Notes: generated by a model not told the origin, from the sequence alone. 64,000 nt of DNA from Lachnospiraceae bacterium (GCA_017453065.1 JAFTKW010000015.1:1-64000), one strand, 5' to 3'. Positions 35,746 through 46,647 are shown, counted from the stretch's first letter. Made by a program: numbers and translations.

Positions 35746-36803
35746 TCTTCATTTCCTCCTTTCAGTGCTTCATATATTAATTCTGCACTGATGCGGTGGC
35801 CGTCCTCATTTAGGTGGCCTTCGCCGGGTGCAGTATTGGAGAAACCATACGGTACAATATAGTCTTGCTCATAAGCCTCGAGAAAGGCTTCTGTTGCATC
35901 TACAAATGTAACATTGTATTTTTCACATACTTCTTTAAACCAAGGAGTTGTAATGGACTCTTTGATTTTTAGAGAACCGTCCTCAGCGATGGTCGCCTCT
36001 GGATGATAATATATGATCAAATCTTCGCCCCAAAAGAAGCAGATAGAAAAGAGTGCGTTGTCAATGGCAGTCTGATATTCCTCTTTGGTAAAGTCAAGAG
36101 CTTCTTCCTTAACAGGCTCAGGCACTTCATATATAAAAGGCTTTTTGGTGCCTTGCTCAAAAACGAGTTGTTTGGAAAGATACAGGCTGACAAGAGGGAG
36201 AACTTCCTTCAGCCTAATCTGCACACGGGTCTTGGTGGGCAAACTATAATACAGCCAGCTGCCAGCTTGCGTGTAATCATAATGCTTTGGATAATATTTT
36301 CCCTCGAACTCTTCTGGAGAAAATTCCGTAGTTGGAATCTCTATGACAACGGCATTGGTGGTTGCCATCTCATCGATTGCAGCCTTGAAGCCGTGTACGA
36401 TAGCAGGGAAATAGAAACCATCGATGGACAAATTGTATGCGTATAGGATGCTGTCGTCTCCACCAGACAGTTTGTCATTTAATAGGGAAGAGAAGCGCTT
36501 GCCCATAGGTACTTCTGTGCCTTTGGTATGGGAACATCCTAGCACTAGTACATGGTCTTGGGCTACGGGGAGATCTTCGTTGAGATATCCGCGAAAGTCC
36601 ACATGGGAATAACCATATCCCTCATATCCATTTATCACAAATTCACCAGCGTGATAAATGGCAGATGTTGAACAGCCCGCTCTAGGTATCCATCCAGGAG
36701 CATACCAATAAGGAAGAATCAGTACGTTGGCTAGAACAAAGGCCACGATACAAGCCAAAATCCACTGTATGAGATTTTTAATGTTTCTTTTTTTCTGTTT
36801 CAT
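35742..36803 (-). CDS. Membrane-anchored SGNH-like partner of the MBOAT acyltransferase
   Basis: A 353-residue protein with an N-terminal basic stretch and one membrane anchor at about residues 13-33. The outer domain has VLVLGCSHTKGTEVP at about residues 85-100, matching the block I position of SGNH/AlgX-like proteins, where the residue after Cys is Ser. GEGHLNEDGHRISAELIYE near the C-terminus is like the block V D-x-x-H end. It would complete O-acylation on the outside after MBOAT export of the acyl group. The exact family was not identified. The 480-bp region upstream shows no strong sigma-A promoter reading leftward that I could fix. Confidence 0.75.
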   Translation of the reverse strand: MKQKKRNIKNLIQWILACIVAFVLANVLILPYWYAPGWIPRAGCSTSAIYHAGEFVINGYEGYGYSHVDFRGYLNEDLPVAQDHVLVLGCSHTKGTEVPMGKRFSSLLNDKLSGGDDSILYAYNLSIDGFYFPAIVHGFKAAIDEMATTNAVVIEIPTTEFSPEEFEGKYYPKHYDYTQAGSWLYYSLPTKTRVQIRLKEVLPLVSLYLSKQLVFEQGTKKPFIYEVPEPVKEEALDFTKEEYQTAIDNALFSICFFWGEDLIIYYHPEATIAEDGSLKIKESITTPWFKEVCEKYNVTFVDATEAFLEAYEQDYIVPYGFSNTAPGEGHLNEDGHRISAELIYEALKGGNEE

Positions 36804-36845
36804 GAATATTCCTTTATATATAAAGATAATAGAAATCTATTCTTA

Positions 36846-37140
36846 CATTCTAATTCTAAAATGTATCACTGTCGCATCTTTCTTCCCGTAATTATAGCAT
36901 GCCAGAATATCTTTAGTAAATTCAAGTTTATTAATGCACCTCCAAAATCCAGCCACTTCGTGTCTGCCGTGCTTCGCCATGCCATGCGCACATTCGAAAG
37001 CATCCCTTTGGGCTACTTCCTCATTTACGGCATTCGCCGTATACATGAAAGGCGAAATGCATGCTTTAGCGAGCGAGCTCTCACGCATGCCTTTCTCCTT
37101 TCATGTGCATGGCTCATTGCTAGCGCAACTTTATATTTAT
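36846..37140. repeat. Hairpin-rich intergenic element upstream of the hrcA promoter
   Basis: This part of the 481-bp gap holds no convincing gene. A nested hairpin covers 37043-37106: ACATGAAAGG pairs perfectly with CCTTTCATGT, an inner GAAATGCATGC pairs imperfectly with GCATGCCTTTC, and the apex GAGCGAGCTC is also self-complementary. A smaller one, CGGCATTCGCCG, lies at 37028-37039. Short open frames on both strands here have no ribosome sites or recognisable proteins. The hairpins resemble in style those at 46415-46555. Confidence 0.55.
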
Positions 37141-37166
37141 TTAATAAATAATTCTCATTTAATTGG

Positions 37167-37195
37167 TTGACAATGAAAATGCTAAGTGATATCTT
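37167..37195 (+). promoter_or_regulatory. Promoter of the hrcA heat-shock operon
   Basis: TTGACA, a 17-bp spacer and TATCTT, located 14 bp before the CIRCE element. A bound HrcA dimer would sit at the transcription start. Confidence 0.7.
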
Positions 37196-37209
37196 ATGCT
37201 AAGACGGTG

Positions 37210-37236
37210 TTAGCACTCCCCTCGATTGAGTGCTAA
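37210..37236. promoter_or_regulatory. CIRCE operator (HrcA binding site)
   Basis: TTAGCACTC-N9-GAGTGCTAA, a perfect match to the CIRCE consensus, extended by one further G-C pair on each side. HrcA, encoded directly downstream, represses the operon through this element and releases it on heat stress when GroEL is busy. Confidence 0.98.
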
Positions 37237-37284
37237 CAAAGTAAAGGAAACTGTAAACAGCCCCAACCCACAAGGAGAGATGGT

Positions 37285-38313
37285 ATGCAGTTAGATGAAA
37301 GAAAAAGAAAAATATTGCAAGCCATTATTCGAAACTATTTGGAGACTGGTGAGCCGGTTGGCAGCAGAACCATTTCAAAGTATACGGACTTGAATCTAAG
37401 TTCCGCTACGATTCGAAATGAGATGTCCGACCTAGAAGAGATGGGCTATATCCTTCAGCCACACACTTCTGCAGGCCGAATTCCTTCCGACAAAGGGTAT
37501 CGCTTTTATGTAGATACCATGATGGAAGAAAAAGACAGAGAGATTGAAGAAATCAAAGAGATGATGCTTCAAAAAGAAGACAAGATGGATTTGCTTCTTA
37601 AGCAAGTGGCAAGAGTGCTAGCGCAGAACACCAACTACGCAACCATGATTTCCAGTCCACAGTATCATCGAAACAAACTGAAATTTATTCAGTTGTCCAG
37701 AGTAGATGACAATCAACTTTTGGCAGTTATCGTAGTGGAAGGCAATGTGATTAAGAATCAGCTTCTCTCTATTACAGAAACTTTGGATGATGAAACCATG
37801 CTGAAGTTGAACATCCTTCTAAACACCCATCTAAATGGACTGTCCTTGGAAGAAATCAATCTGGGAACCATCGCCAAATTAAAACAGCAGGCTGGTATCC
37901 ACGGAGACATCGTTGGCGAAGTGCTGGATGCAGTGGCAGAGGCCATTCGGGCTGATGAAGATTTGGAAATCTACACAAGTGGAACCAACAACATCTTCAA
38001 ATATCCTGAATTGGCAGATCAGACCAGAGCAAGTGAATTGATTACCACCTTCGAAGAGAAACAGGTGTTGAGTACTCTGGTACATGAAACCCTGGCGGAT
38101 GAAAATAGCACAGGCATTCAAGTTTACATTGGAAATGAATCACCTATTCAGAGCATGAAGGATTGTAGCGTGGTAACAGCCACCTACGAGCTGGAGGAAG
38201 GTATGAAGGGAACCATCGGTATCATCGGACCAAAGCGTATGGACTACGACAAGGTAGTGGGAACCCTGAAGACCATGATGCATCAACTAGATGATTTGTA
38301 TAAAAAGAAATAA
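37285..38313 (+). CDS. hrcA: Heat-inducible transcription repressor HrcA
   Basis: A 342-residue protein of the usual length. The N-terminal winged helix holds RKRKILQAIIRNYLETGEPV, the signature SRTISKYTDLNLSSATIRNE, and DLEEMGYILQPHTSAGRIPS. The central GAF-like and C-terminal dimerisation parts follow, including VYIGNESPIQSMKDCSVV. It represses its own operon through the CIRCE site at 37210. AAGGAG lies 7 bp before the ATG. It is first in the operon hrcA-grpE-dnaK-dnaJ. Confidence 0.97.
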   Translation: MQLDERKRKILQAIIRNYLETGEPVGSRTISKYTDLNLSSATIRNEMSDLEEMGYILQPHTSAGRIPSDKGYRFYVDTMMEEKDREIEEIKEMMLQKEDKMDLLLKQVARVLAQNTNYATMISSPQYHRNKLKFIQLSRVDDNQLLAVIVVEGNVIKNQLLSITETLDDETMLKLNILLNTHLNGLSLEEINLGTIAKLKQQAGIHGDIVGEVLDAVAEAIRADEDLEIYTSGTNNIFKYPELADQTRASELITTFEEKQVLSTLVHETLADENSTGIQVYIGNESPIQSMKDCSVVTATYELEEGMKGTIGIIGPKRMDYDKVVGTLKTMMHQLDDLYKKK

Positions 38314-38384
38314 AAAATGTAGCACAAGATAATGGAGAAACAAAGAAAGCAAATGCTACGAAGCAGATAGAAAGGAATGATGTA

Positions 38385-38993
38385 ATGGCGCAGCAGGAAA
38401 CAAATGCAGTAGACCAGGAACTGGAAACTCCAGAAATGGAAAACCAGGAAGTGGAAGATACACAACAGGCTGAAGCGACTGTAGAAGAGACAGCAGAGGC
38501 TGATAAAGCAGAAAAGAAGGGCTTTGGCAAAGGCAAAAAGAAAGACAAAAAAGAAGATGCTTACAAACAGCAGATTGCTGAGTTGGAAGACAGAGTAATG
38601 CGACAGATGGCAGAGTTTGAAAACTTCCGTCGCCGTACCGACAAAGAAAAAACATCCATGTTTGAAACTGGAGCAAAGAGTGTAGTTGAGAAAATTCTTC
38701 CAGTAGTCGACAACTTTGAAAGAGGCTTGGCAACCATCCCTGAAGAAGACAAAGGAACCCCTTTTGCTGAAGGAATGGCAATGATTTACAAACAGCTAAT
38801 GACTGAGTTGGAAGGCATTGGCGTAAAACCAATCGAGGCAGTTGGTCAGGAATTTGATCCAAACTTGCACAATGCAGTAATGCAGGTGGAGAGTGAGGAA
38901 TATGAATCTGGAGTGATAGCACAGGAACTGATGAAGGGCTACACTTACAGAGATTCCGTAGTAAGACATAGCATGGTTGCAGTGACACAGTAA
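38385..38993 (+). CDS. grpE: Nucleotide exchange factor GrpE
   Basis: A 202-residue GrpE. An acidic, low-complexity N-terminus of about 50 residues (Glu/Thr/Ala rich) is followed by a Lys-rich patch (KKGFGKGKKKDKKED). The long helix holds ELEDRVMRQMAEFENFRRRT, and the C-terminal beta-domain holds GVKPIEAVGQEFDPNLHNAV and GYTYRDSVVRHSMV. It releases ADP from DnaK as a dimer. It lies 71 bp after hrcA and 87 bp before dnaK in the CIRCE-controlled operon. Confidence 0.97.
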   Translation: MAQQETNAVDQELETPEMENQEVEDTQQAEATVEETAEADKAEKKGFGKGKKKDKKEDAYKQQIAELEDRVMRQMAEFENFRRRTDKEKTSMFETGAKSVVEKILPVVDNFERGLATIPEEDKGTPFAEGMAMIYKQLMTELEGIGVKPIEAVGQEFDPNLHNAVMQVESEEYESGVIAQELMKGYTYRDSVVRHSMVAVTQ

Positions 38994-39068
38994 ACGCAAC
39001 CGAAACTATAAAAACTCCTTGGCATAGCTAAGGACAAGAAAAAGCAAGTAAACAATGTTTAGATATAG

Positions 39069-40946
<1,878 letters not shown>

Positions 40947-40968
40947 TAAATTTTAGAGGATAGAAACA

Positions 40969-42138
40969 ATGGCAGGACAAAAACGAGATTACTACGAGGT
41001 ACTCGGCGTAGACAAAAATGCGGATGATGCCGCTCTTAAAAAAGCATATAGAGCTCTTGCGAAGAAATACCATCCTGATACCAATCCAGGAAATGCAGAA
41101 GCAGAAGCCAAATTTAAAGAGGCATCCGAGGCATACGCAGTGCTAAGTGATCCAGAAAAGAAACGTCAGTATGATCAGTTCGGCCATGCAGCATTTGAAG
41201 GTGGCATGGGAGGCGGCGCTGGAGGATTTGACTTCAGCGGTGCCGACTTTGGAGATATTTTTGGAGACCTTTTTGGCGACTTGTTCGGCGGTGGACGTAG
41301 CCGTGCTCAGCACAATGGTCCGATGAAAGGCGCAAATCTTCGCACCAGCGTGCGCATTTCTTTTGAGGAAGCAGTTTTTGGCTGCGAAAAAGAAATTGAA
41401 CTTACCGTAAAGGAACTCTGTAAGACCTGTGGTGGTAACGGCGCAAAGCCAGGAACTCATCCAGAGACCTGTAGCAAGTGTGGCGGTAAGGGTCAGGTGG
41501 TATTTACACAGCAGTCTTTCTTTGGAACAGTGCGTAATGTACAGGCTTGTCCAGATTGTCAAGGCTCAGGAAAAATCATTCGTGAGAAGTGCGCAGACTG
41601 TCGCGGAACAGGATATGTGCCAATGCGTAAGCGTTATGCAGTGGCTATTCCAGCTGGTATTGACAACGGTCAGTGCAAACGTATGCCTGGACTTGGCGAG
41701 CCAGGAACCAACGGCGGTCCAAGAGGCGACGTGCTTGTAGAAGTAATCGTAAATCGCCATCCTATTTTCCAGCGTCAGGATTACAACATCTTTTCCACAG
41801 TGCCTATGTCCTTCGCAGTAGCAGCTTTGGGCGGTGAAGTGGTCATTGATACTGTAGATGGCAAAGTAATCTACGACGTGAAGCCAGGTACTCAGACCGA
41901 TACCAAGGTAAGGCTGAAGGGTAAAGGTGTACCAACCCTTAGAAACAAAGAGGTTCGCGGTGACCATTATGTAACACTTGTGGTATCAGTGCCAGACAAA
42001 CTTTCCAACCAGGCGAAAGAATTGCTGAAACAATTCGACGCAGAAAGTGGAGATAGCCTGAACGCAGCAAAAGGCCTTTCTGAAGGTGACAAAGCTCCAA
42101 ATGAACCAAAAGACAAGAAAAAGAAATTCTGGAAATAA
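40969..42138 (+). CDS. dnaJ: Chaperone protein DnaJ (Hsp40)
   Basis: A 389-residue class I DnaJ. The J domain occupies residues 1-70 with the HPD tripeptide in [11 protein letters not shown] Gly/Phe-rich stretch follows ([20 protein letters not shown]). The zinc domain has four C-x-x-C-x-G-x-G repeats ([32 protein letters not shown]). C-terminal substrate domains end in a Lys-rich tail. It stimulates the DnaK ATPase and delivers substrates. It is the last gene of the heat-shock operon, followed by a strong terminator. Confidence 0.98.
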   Translation: MAGQKRDYYEVLGVDKNADDAALKKAYRALAKKYHPDTNPGNAEAEAKFKEASEAYAVLSDPEKKRQYDQFGHAAFEGGMGGGAGGFDFSGADFGDIFGDLFGDLFGGGRSRAQHNGPMKGANLRTSVRISFEEAVFGCEKEIELTVKELCKTCGGNGAKPGTHPETCSKCGGKGQVVFTQQSFFGTVRNVQACPDCQGSGKIIREKCADCRGTGYVPMRKRYAVAIPAGIDNGQCKRMPGLGEPGTNGGPRGDVLVEVIVNRHPIFQRQDYNIFSTVPMSFAVAALGGEVVIDTVDGKVIYDVKPGTQTDTKVRLKGKGVPTLRNKEVRGDHYVTLVVSVPDKLSNQAKELLKQFDAESGDSLNAAKGLSEGDKAPNEPKDKKKKFWK

Positions 42139-42144
42139 TAAGAT

Positions 42145-42175
42145 GCCCGCTTGGAACATACCAAGCGGGCTTTTT
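42145..42175 (+). terminator. Terminator after dnaJ
   Basis: GCCCGCTTGG, loop AACATA, CCAAGCGGGC: a perfect 10-bp stem followed by TTTTT. Confidence 0.93.
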
Positions 42176-42177
42176 GG

Positions 42178-42206
42178 TTGACATTGTGCACTTAACTGAC
42201 TAAAAT
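42178..42206 (+). promoter_or_regulatory. Promoter of prmA-rsmE
   Basis: TTGACA, a 17-bp spacer and TAAAAT start immediately after the dnaJ terminator, so prmA can be expressed independently of heat-shock control. Confidence 0.8.
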
Positions 42207-42246
42207 GAAAATGGTTTATTGTGCATAAAATGTCGGAGGAATCAAA

Positions 42247-43233
42247 ATGAAGTGGACAAAATTTCAGATAAAGACAATTACAGAGGCAGAGGATATTATT
42301 ATCAGCACTCTCTATGACATCGGACTTGAGGGGGCTCAGATTGAAGATAAAGTGCCTCTTACTGCTTGGGAAAAGGAGCAGATGTTTGTAGATATATTGC
42401 CAGACTGCCCAGAGGATGACGGCGTGGCATACCTTAGCTTTTTCGTGGAAGAGCAGGAAGATGGAAGCCTGGTGGTAAATGGGGAGACTACTGACGCAGC
42501 AGCTATAGAGGCTATGGTTAGAGCAGAATTGGATGACCTGGCTCAGTGGATGGATATCGGCGAGGGAACCATTACTGTAGGCGAGACAGAGGATATCGAC
42601 TGGATTAACAACTGGAAACAGTATTTCCACCAGTTCTATATAGATGATATTTTGGTAATTCCATCTTGGGAAGATATCAAGGTAGAGGACCAGGACAAGA
42701 TGGTGCTTCACATTGATCCAGGAACTGCTTTCGGAACTGGCATGCATGAGACAACTCAGTTGTGTATCAGACAGCTTCGCAAGTTTATCACACCTGAGAC
42801 AGTGCTCTTGGATGTAGGAACTGGCAGTGGTATTCTTGGTATCCTTTCTCTTATGTTTGGAGCAAAGAGTGTGGTGGGCACAGACCTTGACCCATGCGCT
42901 GTGCCAGCAGTTGCAGAAAATATTGAGGCTAATGGTGTAAATCCGGATGCCTTTACTATGATGATTGGAAATATCGTTACTGAAAAAGAGATTCAGGATC
43001 AGGTGGGCTATGAGTGCTATGACATTGTTGTAGCAAACATCCTTGCAGATGTGCTTGTGCCACTTACACCCGTAATCGTGAATCAAATGAAAAAGGGTGG
43101 TATCTATATTACTTCTGGTATCATCGATGACAAAGAGCAGACAGTTGTGGATGCTGTGAAAGCAGCAGGTCTTGAAGTACTCGAAGTAACCTATCAGGGC
43201 GAATGGGTAAGCGTGACAGCACGCAAGAACTAA
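42247..43233 (+). CDS. prmA: Ribosomal protein L11 methyltransferase
   Basis: A 328-residue class I SAM-dependent methyltransferase. The N-terminal half recognises L11 (KWTKFQIKTITEAEDIIIST, NWKQYFHQFYIDDILVIPSW). The catalytic half has DPGTAFGTGMHETTQLC, the SAM motif LLDVGTGSGILGILSLM, and VVANILADVLVPL. It trimethylates ribosomal protein L11. Placement directly after dnaJ and before rsmE is the classic Firmicute order. GGAGG precedes the ATG. Confidence 0.97.
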   Translation: MKWTKFQIKTITEAEDIIISTLYDIGLEGAQIEDKVPLTAWEKEQMFVDILPDCPEDDGVAYLSFFVEEQEDGSLVVNGETTDAAAIEAMVRAELDDLAQWMDIGEGTITVGETEDIDWINNWKQYFHQFYIDDILVIPSWEDIKVEDQDKMVLHIDPGTAFGTGMHETTQLCIRQLRKFITPETVLLDVGTGSGILGILSLMFGAKSVVGTDLDPCAVPAVAENIEANGVNPDAFTMMIGNIVTEKEIQDQVGYECYDIVVANILADVLVPLTPVIVNQMKKGGIYITSGIIDDKEQTVVDAVKAAGLEVLEVTYQGEWVSVTARKN

Positions 43234-43264
43234 AGAGGTTCGTGGGAGAAATTGGAGAGATAAG

Positions 43265-44008
43265 ATGTATCAGTTCTTCGTAGACAGTTCTCAAATAAAT
43301 GGAAATGATATAGTAATCATTGGTGGCGATGTCAACCACATCAAAAATGTGCTTCGCATGAAAGTCGGCGAGGAAGTGGCTGTCAGCAATGGCGTGGATG
43401 GCAAGGAATACCGCTGTGAGATTGCCAGTATAGAGGATGATTTGGTGCGCCTTACTTTACGCTTTGTGAAGGAGGATGGGCTAGAACTTCCTTCCAAGGT
43501 TTACCTTTTTCAGGGGCTCCCTAAAGGGGACAAGATGGAGCTCATCATTCAAAAGATGGTAGAGCTTGGAGTTTATGAAATCGTTCCGGTGGCAACTAAG
43601 AGATGCGTGGTAAAGCTGGATGACAAAAAGGCGGCTTCCAAGATACAGCGTTGGCAGGGCATTGCAGAAGCAGCGGCGAAACAGAGTAAGAGACGTATCG
43701 TGCCACAGATTCACGGCGTGATGACCTTTGGGGAAGCTTTGCAGTATGCCAAAGATATGGATTTGAAATTGATTCCGTATGAACTTGCTGAGGGTATGGC
43801 AGGTACCAAGAAACTGATTGAGGGCGTAAGGCCAGGGCAGAGCATTGCTGTGTTCATTGGACCAGAGGGCGGTTTTGAGGAAAGCGAAGTGGACAAGGCA
43901 AAGGAGCAGGGAGTGCTTCCAGTTACCTTGGGCAAACGAATCCTTCGCACCGAAACTGCGGGTCTTACCGTTATGGCGTGGCTGATGTATCAACTAGAGC
44001 GAGACTAG
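43265..44008 (+). CDS. rsmE: 16S rRNA (uracil(1498)-N3)-methyltransferase RsmE
   Basis: A 247-residue SPOUT-class methyltransferase. A PUA-like N-terminal part includes HIKNVLRMKVGEEVAVSNG. The trefoil-knot C-terminal part has KRCVVKLDDKKAASKIQRW, FIGPEGGFEESEVDKAKEQG and LGKRILRTETAGL, which hold SAM. It methylates U1498 in the decoding region of 16S rRNA. It lies 31 bp after prmA in the same direction. Confidence 0.96.
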   Translation: MYQFFVDSSQINGNDIVIIGGDVNHIKNVLRMKVGEEVAVSNGVDGKEYRCEIASIEDDLVRLTLRFVKEDGLELPSKVYLFQGLPKGDKMELIIQKMVELGVYEIVPVATKRCVVKLDDKKAASKIQRWQGIAEAAAKQSKRRIVPQIHGVMTFGEALQYAKDMDLKLIPYELAEGMAGTKKLIEGVRPGQSIAVFIGPEGGFEESEVDKAKEQGVLPVTLGKRILRTETAGLTVMAWLMYQLERD

Positions 44009-44050
44009 ACATATATTAATATAGAGATAGAAAAAAGGAGCGTTTTGTCG

Positions 44051-45208
44051 GTGAAGGAAATATATTTGGATAATTCCGCTACTACCAGGGTGTTTCCTGA
44101 GGTGGCAGAGTTGGTCACTCACGTTATGTGCGAAGACTATGGCAACCCTTCCAGTATGCACCTAAAAGGTGTGGAGGCGGAAAAATATATCAAAAGTGCA
44201 AAAGAGACCTTGGCTAAGATACTGAAGGTGAATGAAAAAGAGATTTACTTTACCTCAGGCGGCACAGAGTCCGACAACTTAGCGTTGATTGGAAGCGCTA
44301 TGGCAAATTACAGAGCAGGACAACATGTGATTACCACACAGATAGAGCACCCAGCAGTGCTTCAGACTTGCGATTATTTGGAAAAGAAGGGGTTTGAGGT
44401 GACCTATCTTCCAGTGGACAGCAATGGACAGATTTCGTTGTCCGATTTGGAAAAAGCAATCAGACCAGATACCATTTTGGTATCTATCATGCACACAAAC
44501 AACGAGATTGGAGCATTGCAGCCAATTGAGGAAGCGGGAGCACTCATCAAACGCCTAAATCCTAACACCCTGTTTCATGTGGATGCAGTTCAGGGATTTG
44601 GAAAGATGCGTATTTATCCTAAGAAATGGAATATTGATATGCTGGCAGTCAGCAGCCACAAGATTCATGGCCCAAAGGGCGTTGGATTTTTGTATGTAGG
44701 AGAAAAAGTAAAAATCCATCCAATCTCTCATGGCGGTGGACAGCAAAAGGGTCTGCGCAACGGCACAGAAAATGTACCCGGTATCGCAGGCATGGCTTTG
44801 GCAGCACAAATGATGTATGACCATTTGGATGAGGACCATACCAGACTGCTTGCTTTGAAAGCAAGACTGATAGAGGGACTTTGCCAGATAGAAGATGTAA
44901 AAATCAATGGACTTACGGGAGCAGATAGCGCCTCCCACATCGTCAGTGTATCGGTCAGAGGCGTGCGCAGCGAAGTATTGCTTCATGCCCTGGAGGACAG
45001 AGGAATCTATGTGTCTGCAGGTAGTGCCTGTGCTTCTAACAAGCCACAGACATCAGCTACCCTGAAGGCAATCGGTGTGGAAAAAGAGTTGCTGGATTCC
45101 ACGGTTCGTGTTAGTATGTCTGTCTACACGACCTGTGAAGAGATAGATGAGACAGTGAAAGCTTTTGGAGAGATCGTGCCAATGCTACGAAGATTCACCA
45201 GAAGATAA
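44051..45208 (+). CDS. NifS/IscS-type cysteine desulfurase
   Basis: A 385-residue PLP enzyme beginning KEIYLDNSATT. PLP-binding Lys204 lies in AVSSHKIHGPKGVG, and catalytic Cys327 in SAGSACASNKP, the short-loop form typical of IscS/NifS. It removes sulfur from cysteine as persulfide. The thiI gene starts 10 bp downstream, so its main role here is probably to supply sulfur for 4-thiouridine in tRNA and perhaps thiamine (a NifZ-like role). The start is GTG 44051 (AAGGAG 10 bp away) or TTG 44045 (4 bp away); the former spacing is better. Confidence 0.9.
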   Translation: MKEIYLDNSATTRVFPEVAELVTHVMCEDYGNPSSMHLKGVEAEKYIKSAKETLAKILKVNEKEIYFTSGGTESDNLALIGSAMANYRAGQHVITTQIEHPAVLQTCDYLEKKGFEVTYLPVDSNGQISLSDLEKAIRPDTILVSIMHTNNEIGALQPIEEAGALIKRLNPNTLFHVDAVQGFGKMRIYPKKWNIDMLAVSSHKIHGPKGVGFLYVGEKVKIHPISHGGGQQKGLRNGTENVPGIAGMALAAQMMYDHLDEDHTRLLALKARLIEGLCQIEDVKINGLTGADSASHIVSVSVRGVRSEVLLHALEDRGIYVSAGSACASNKPQTSATLKAIGVEKELLDSTVRVSMSVYTTCEEIDETVKAFGEIVPMLRRFTRR

Positions 45209-45218
45209 GGAGGAAATT

Positions 45219-46403
45219 ATGTACAAATCATTTCTGATAAAATATGCGGAAATCGGAGTAAAGGGCAAAAACAGATATCTGTTTGAGGACGCTTTGGTTC
45301 AGCAGATTAAGTACGCCATGAAAAAATGCGAAGGCGAGTTTAAGGTTCGCAAAAATTCTGGTCGTATATATGTGGATGCTCAGACAGACTTTGATTTCGA
45401 CGAGGCAGTAGATCACTTGAAAAAAGTGTTTGGTATCTGGGGGATTTGCCCAGTTGTTTGCCTGGAGGACGAAGGCTTTGACAAACTTTGCGAGGATGTC
45501 ATCCACTATGTTGACCAGGTATATCCAGACAAAAACAAAACCTTTAAGGTGATGGCAAGACGTGCTAGAAAGAATTACCCTATGGAATCTATGGAAATCA
45601 ATGCCAAGATGGGTGGGGTGATTTTGGATGCCTTCCCAGAGATGAAGGTAGACGTACACAAGCCAGATATCCTTCTTACTATTGAAATCCGTGAAAAGAT
45701 TTATCTTTATTCTGAGATTATTCCTGGACCAGGTGGTATGCCTGTGGGAACTGGTGGAAAGGCTATGCTTCTTCTCTCTGGTGGTATCGATTCTCCAGTG
45801 GCTGGCTATATGATTGCGAAACGTGGTGTAAAGATTGACGCGGTTTATTTCCATGCGCCACCATATACCAGTGAAAGAGCGAAACAGAAGGTAGTAGATT
45901 TGGCTCGAATTGTATCCAGATACACAGGACCAATCTATTTGCATATCATTAACTTTACAGATATTCAGATGTATATCTATGAGAAGTGCCCACATGACGA
46001 GCTGACTATCATTATGCGTAGATACATGATGCGTATTGCACAGCAGATCGCCAGTGAGACAGAGTGCTATGGACTTGTTACAGGCGAGAGCATTGGACAG
46101 GTTGCATCCCAGACTCTGCAGTCCCTTATGGCTACCAACGATGTGTGCGATCAGATGCCTGTTTACAGACCATGTATCGCTATGGACAAACAGGATATCG
46201 TAGATATTTCTGAAAAAATTGGAACCTATGAGACTTCTATTTTGCCATTCGAGGATTGCTGTACTATCTTTGTGGCAAAACATCCTGTGACCAAACCAAA
46301 TGTAAAAGTGATTCGCAGACACGAAGAGAATTTGGCTGAAAAGATTGATGAGATGGTTCAGACTGCACTGGACACTAAAGAAGTGATAGTGGTTAGTGAA
46401 TAA
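45219..46403 (+). CDS. thiI: tRNA 4-thiouridine synthase ThiI
   Basis: The ATG at 45219 follows AAGGAGG and gives a 394-residue product; a longer frame from 45165 would overlap the desulfurase gene and has no site. The N-terminal ferredoxin-like and THUMP domains cover about residues 1-170. The PP-loop of the adenylation domain is LLLSGGIDSPVAGYM. The protein stops after the adenylation domain and lacks the C-terminal rhodanese domain of the E. coli protein, as usual in Firmicutes, where the adjacent NifS-type desulfurase supplies the sulfur. Confidence 0.96.
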   Translation: MYKSFLIKYAEIGVKGKNRYLFEDALVQQIKYAMKKCEGEFKVRKNSGRIYVDAQTDFDFDEAVDHLKKVFGIWGICPVVCLEDEGFDKLCEDVIHYVDQVYPDKNKTFKVMARRARKNYPMESMEINAKMGGVILDAFPEMKVDVHKPDILLTIEIREKIYLYSEIIPGPGGMPVGTGGKAMLLLSGGIDSPVAGYMIAKRGVKIDAVYFHAPPYTSERAKQKVVDLARIVSRYTGPIYLHIINFTDIQMYIYEKCPHDELTIIMRRYMMRIAQQIASETECYGLVTGESIGQVASQTLQSLMATNDVCDQMPVYRPCIAMDKQDIVDISEKIGTYETSILPFEDCCTIFVAKHPVTKPNVKVIRRHEENLAEKIDEMVQTALDTKEVIVVSE

Positions 46404-46414
46404 AAATGAGAGTT

Positions 46415-46555
46415 TGCTTGGCGCAGCCCAAGATTTCTTGAATCTTGGGCTGATTAACAGTCGCCAGATGCAGCTTCTCGCCAAGCATCTTTTCCTTAGA
46501 ATTCCCAAACATGAAGCATTCATGCGAGCATGAGCTTCAAATTTGTGAACTCTAA
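46415..46555. repeat. Two consecutive large nested hairpins downstream of thiI
   Basis: Hairpin A (46415-46487): TGCTTGGCG pairs with CGCCAAGCA, and inside it AGCCCAAGATT pairs perfectly with AATCTTGGGCT. Hairpin B (46496-46555): TTAGAATTC pairs with GAACTCTAA (one wobble), then TGAAGC with GCTTCA, and ATTCATG with CATGA near the apex. A third short one, CGAACTTCGTTCG (46559-46571), and the terminator at 46600 follow. No gene is seen in the 244-bp gap. Neither A nor B ends in a T-run, so they are not simple terminators. Confidence 0.7.
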
Positions 46556-46599
46556 GTACGAACTTCGTTCGTGCGCTTGGCTCGTTGTCATAACAAAAA

Positions 46600-46624
46600 A
46601 AGTGTCGCCGATTTGGCGACACTT
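46600..46624. terminator. Bidirectional terminator between thiI and the HPr-like gene
   Basis: AAGTGTCGCC, loop GATTT, GGCGACACTT: a perfect 10-bp stem. A run of A precedes it and TTTTG follows, so it can act in both directions between convergent genes. Confidence 0.85.
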
Positions 46625-46647
46625 TTGTAGATATCGTAGATATTGAA

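Noticed and set aside
36843-37170. Short open frames (about 80-96 residues) on both strands upstream of hrcA
   Set aside because: They overlap each other and the nested hairpins and have no ribosome sites or homology that I recognise.
38356-38988. 210-residue minus-strand frame opposite grpE
   Set aside because: A Leu/Pro/Ser-rich antisense reading of the acidic GrpE sequence, with no supporting signals.
41986-43086. 366-residue minus-strand frame opposite the end of dnaJ and prmA
   Set aside because: It runs across the dnaJ terminator and the prmA promoter and reads as Cys/His/Ser-rich nonsense. prmA on the other strand is certain.
45228-46622. 464-residue open frame on the minus strand opposite thiI
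   Set aside because: It mirrors the thiI coding sequence, has no ribosome site or recognisable domains, and continues through the hairpin element. It is a by-product of codon bias.
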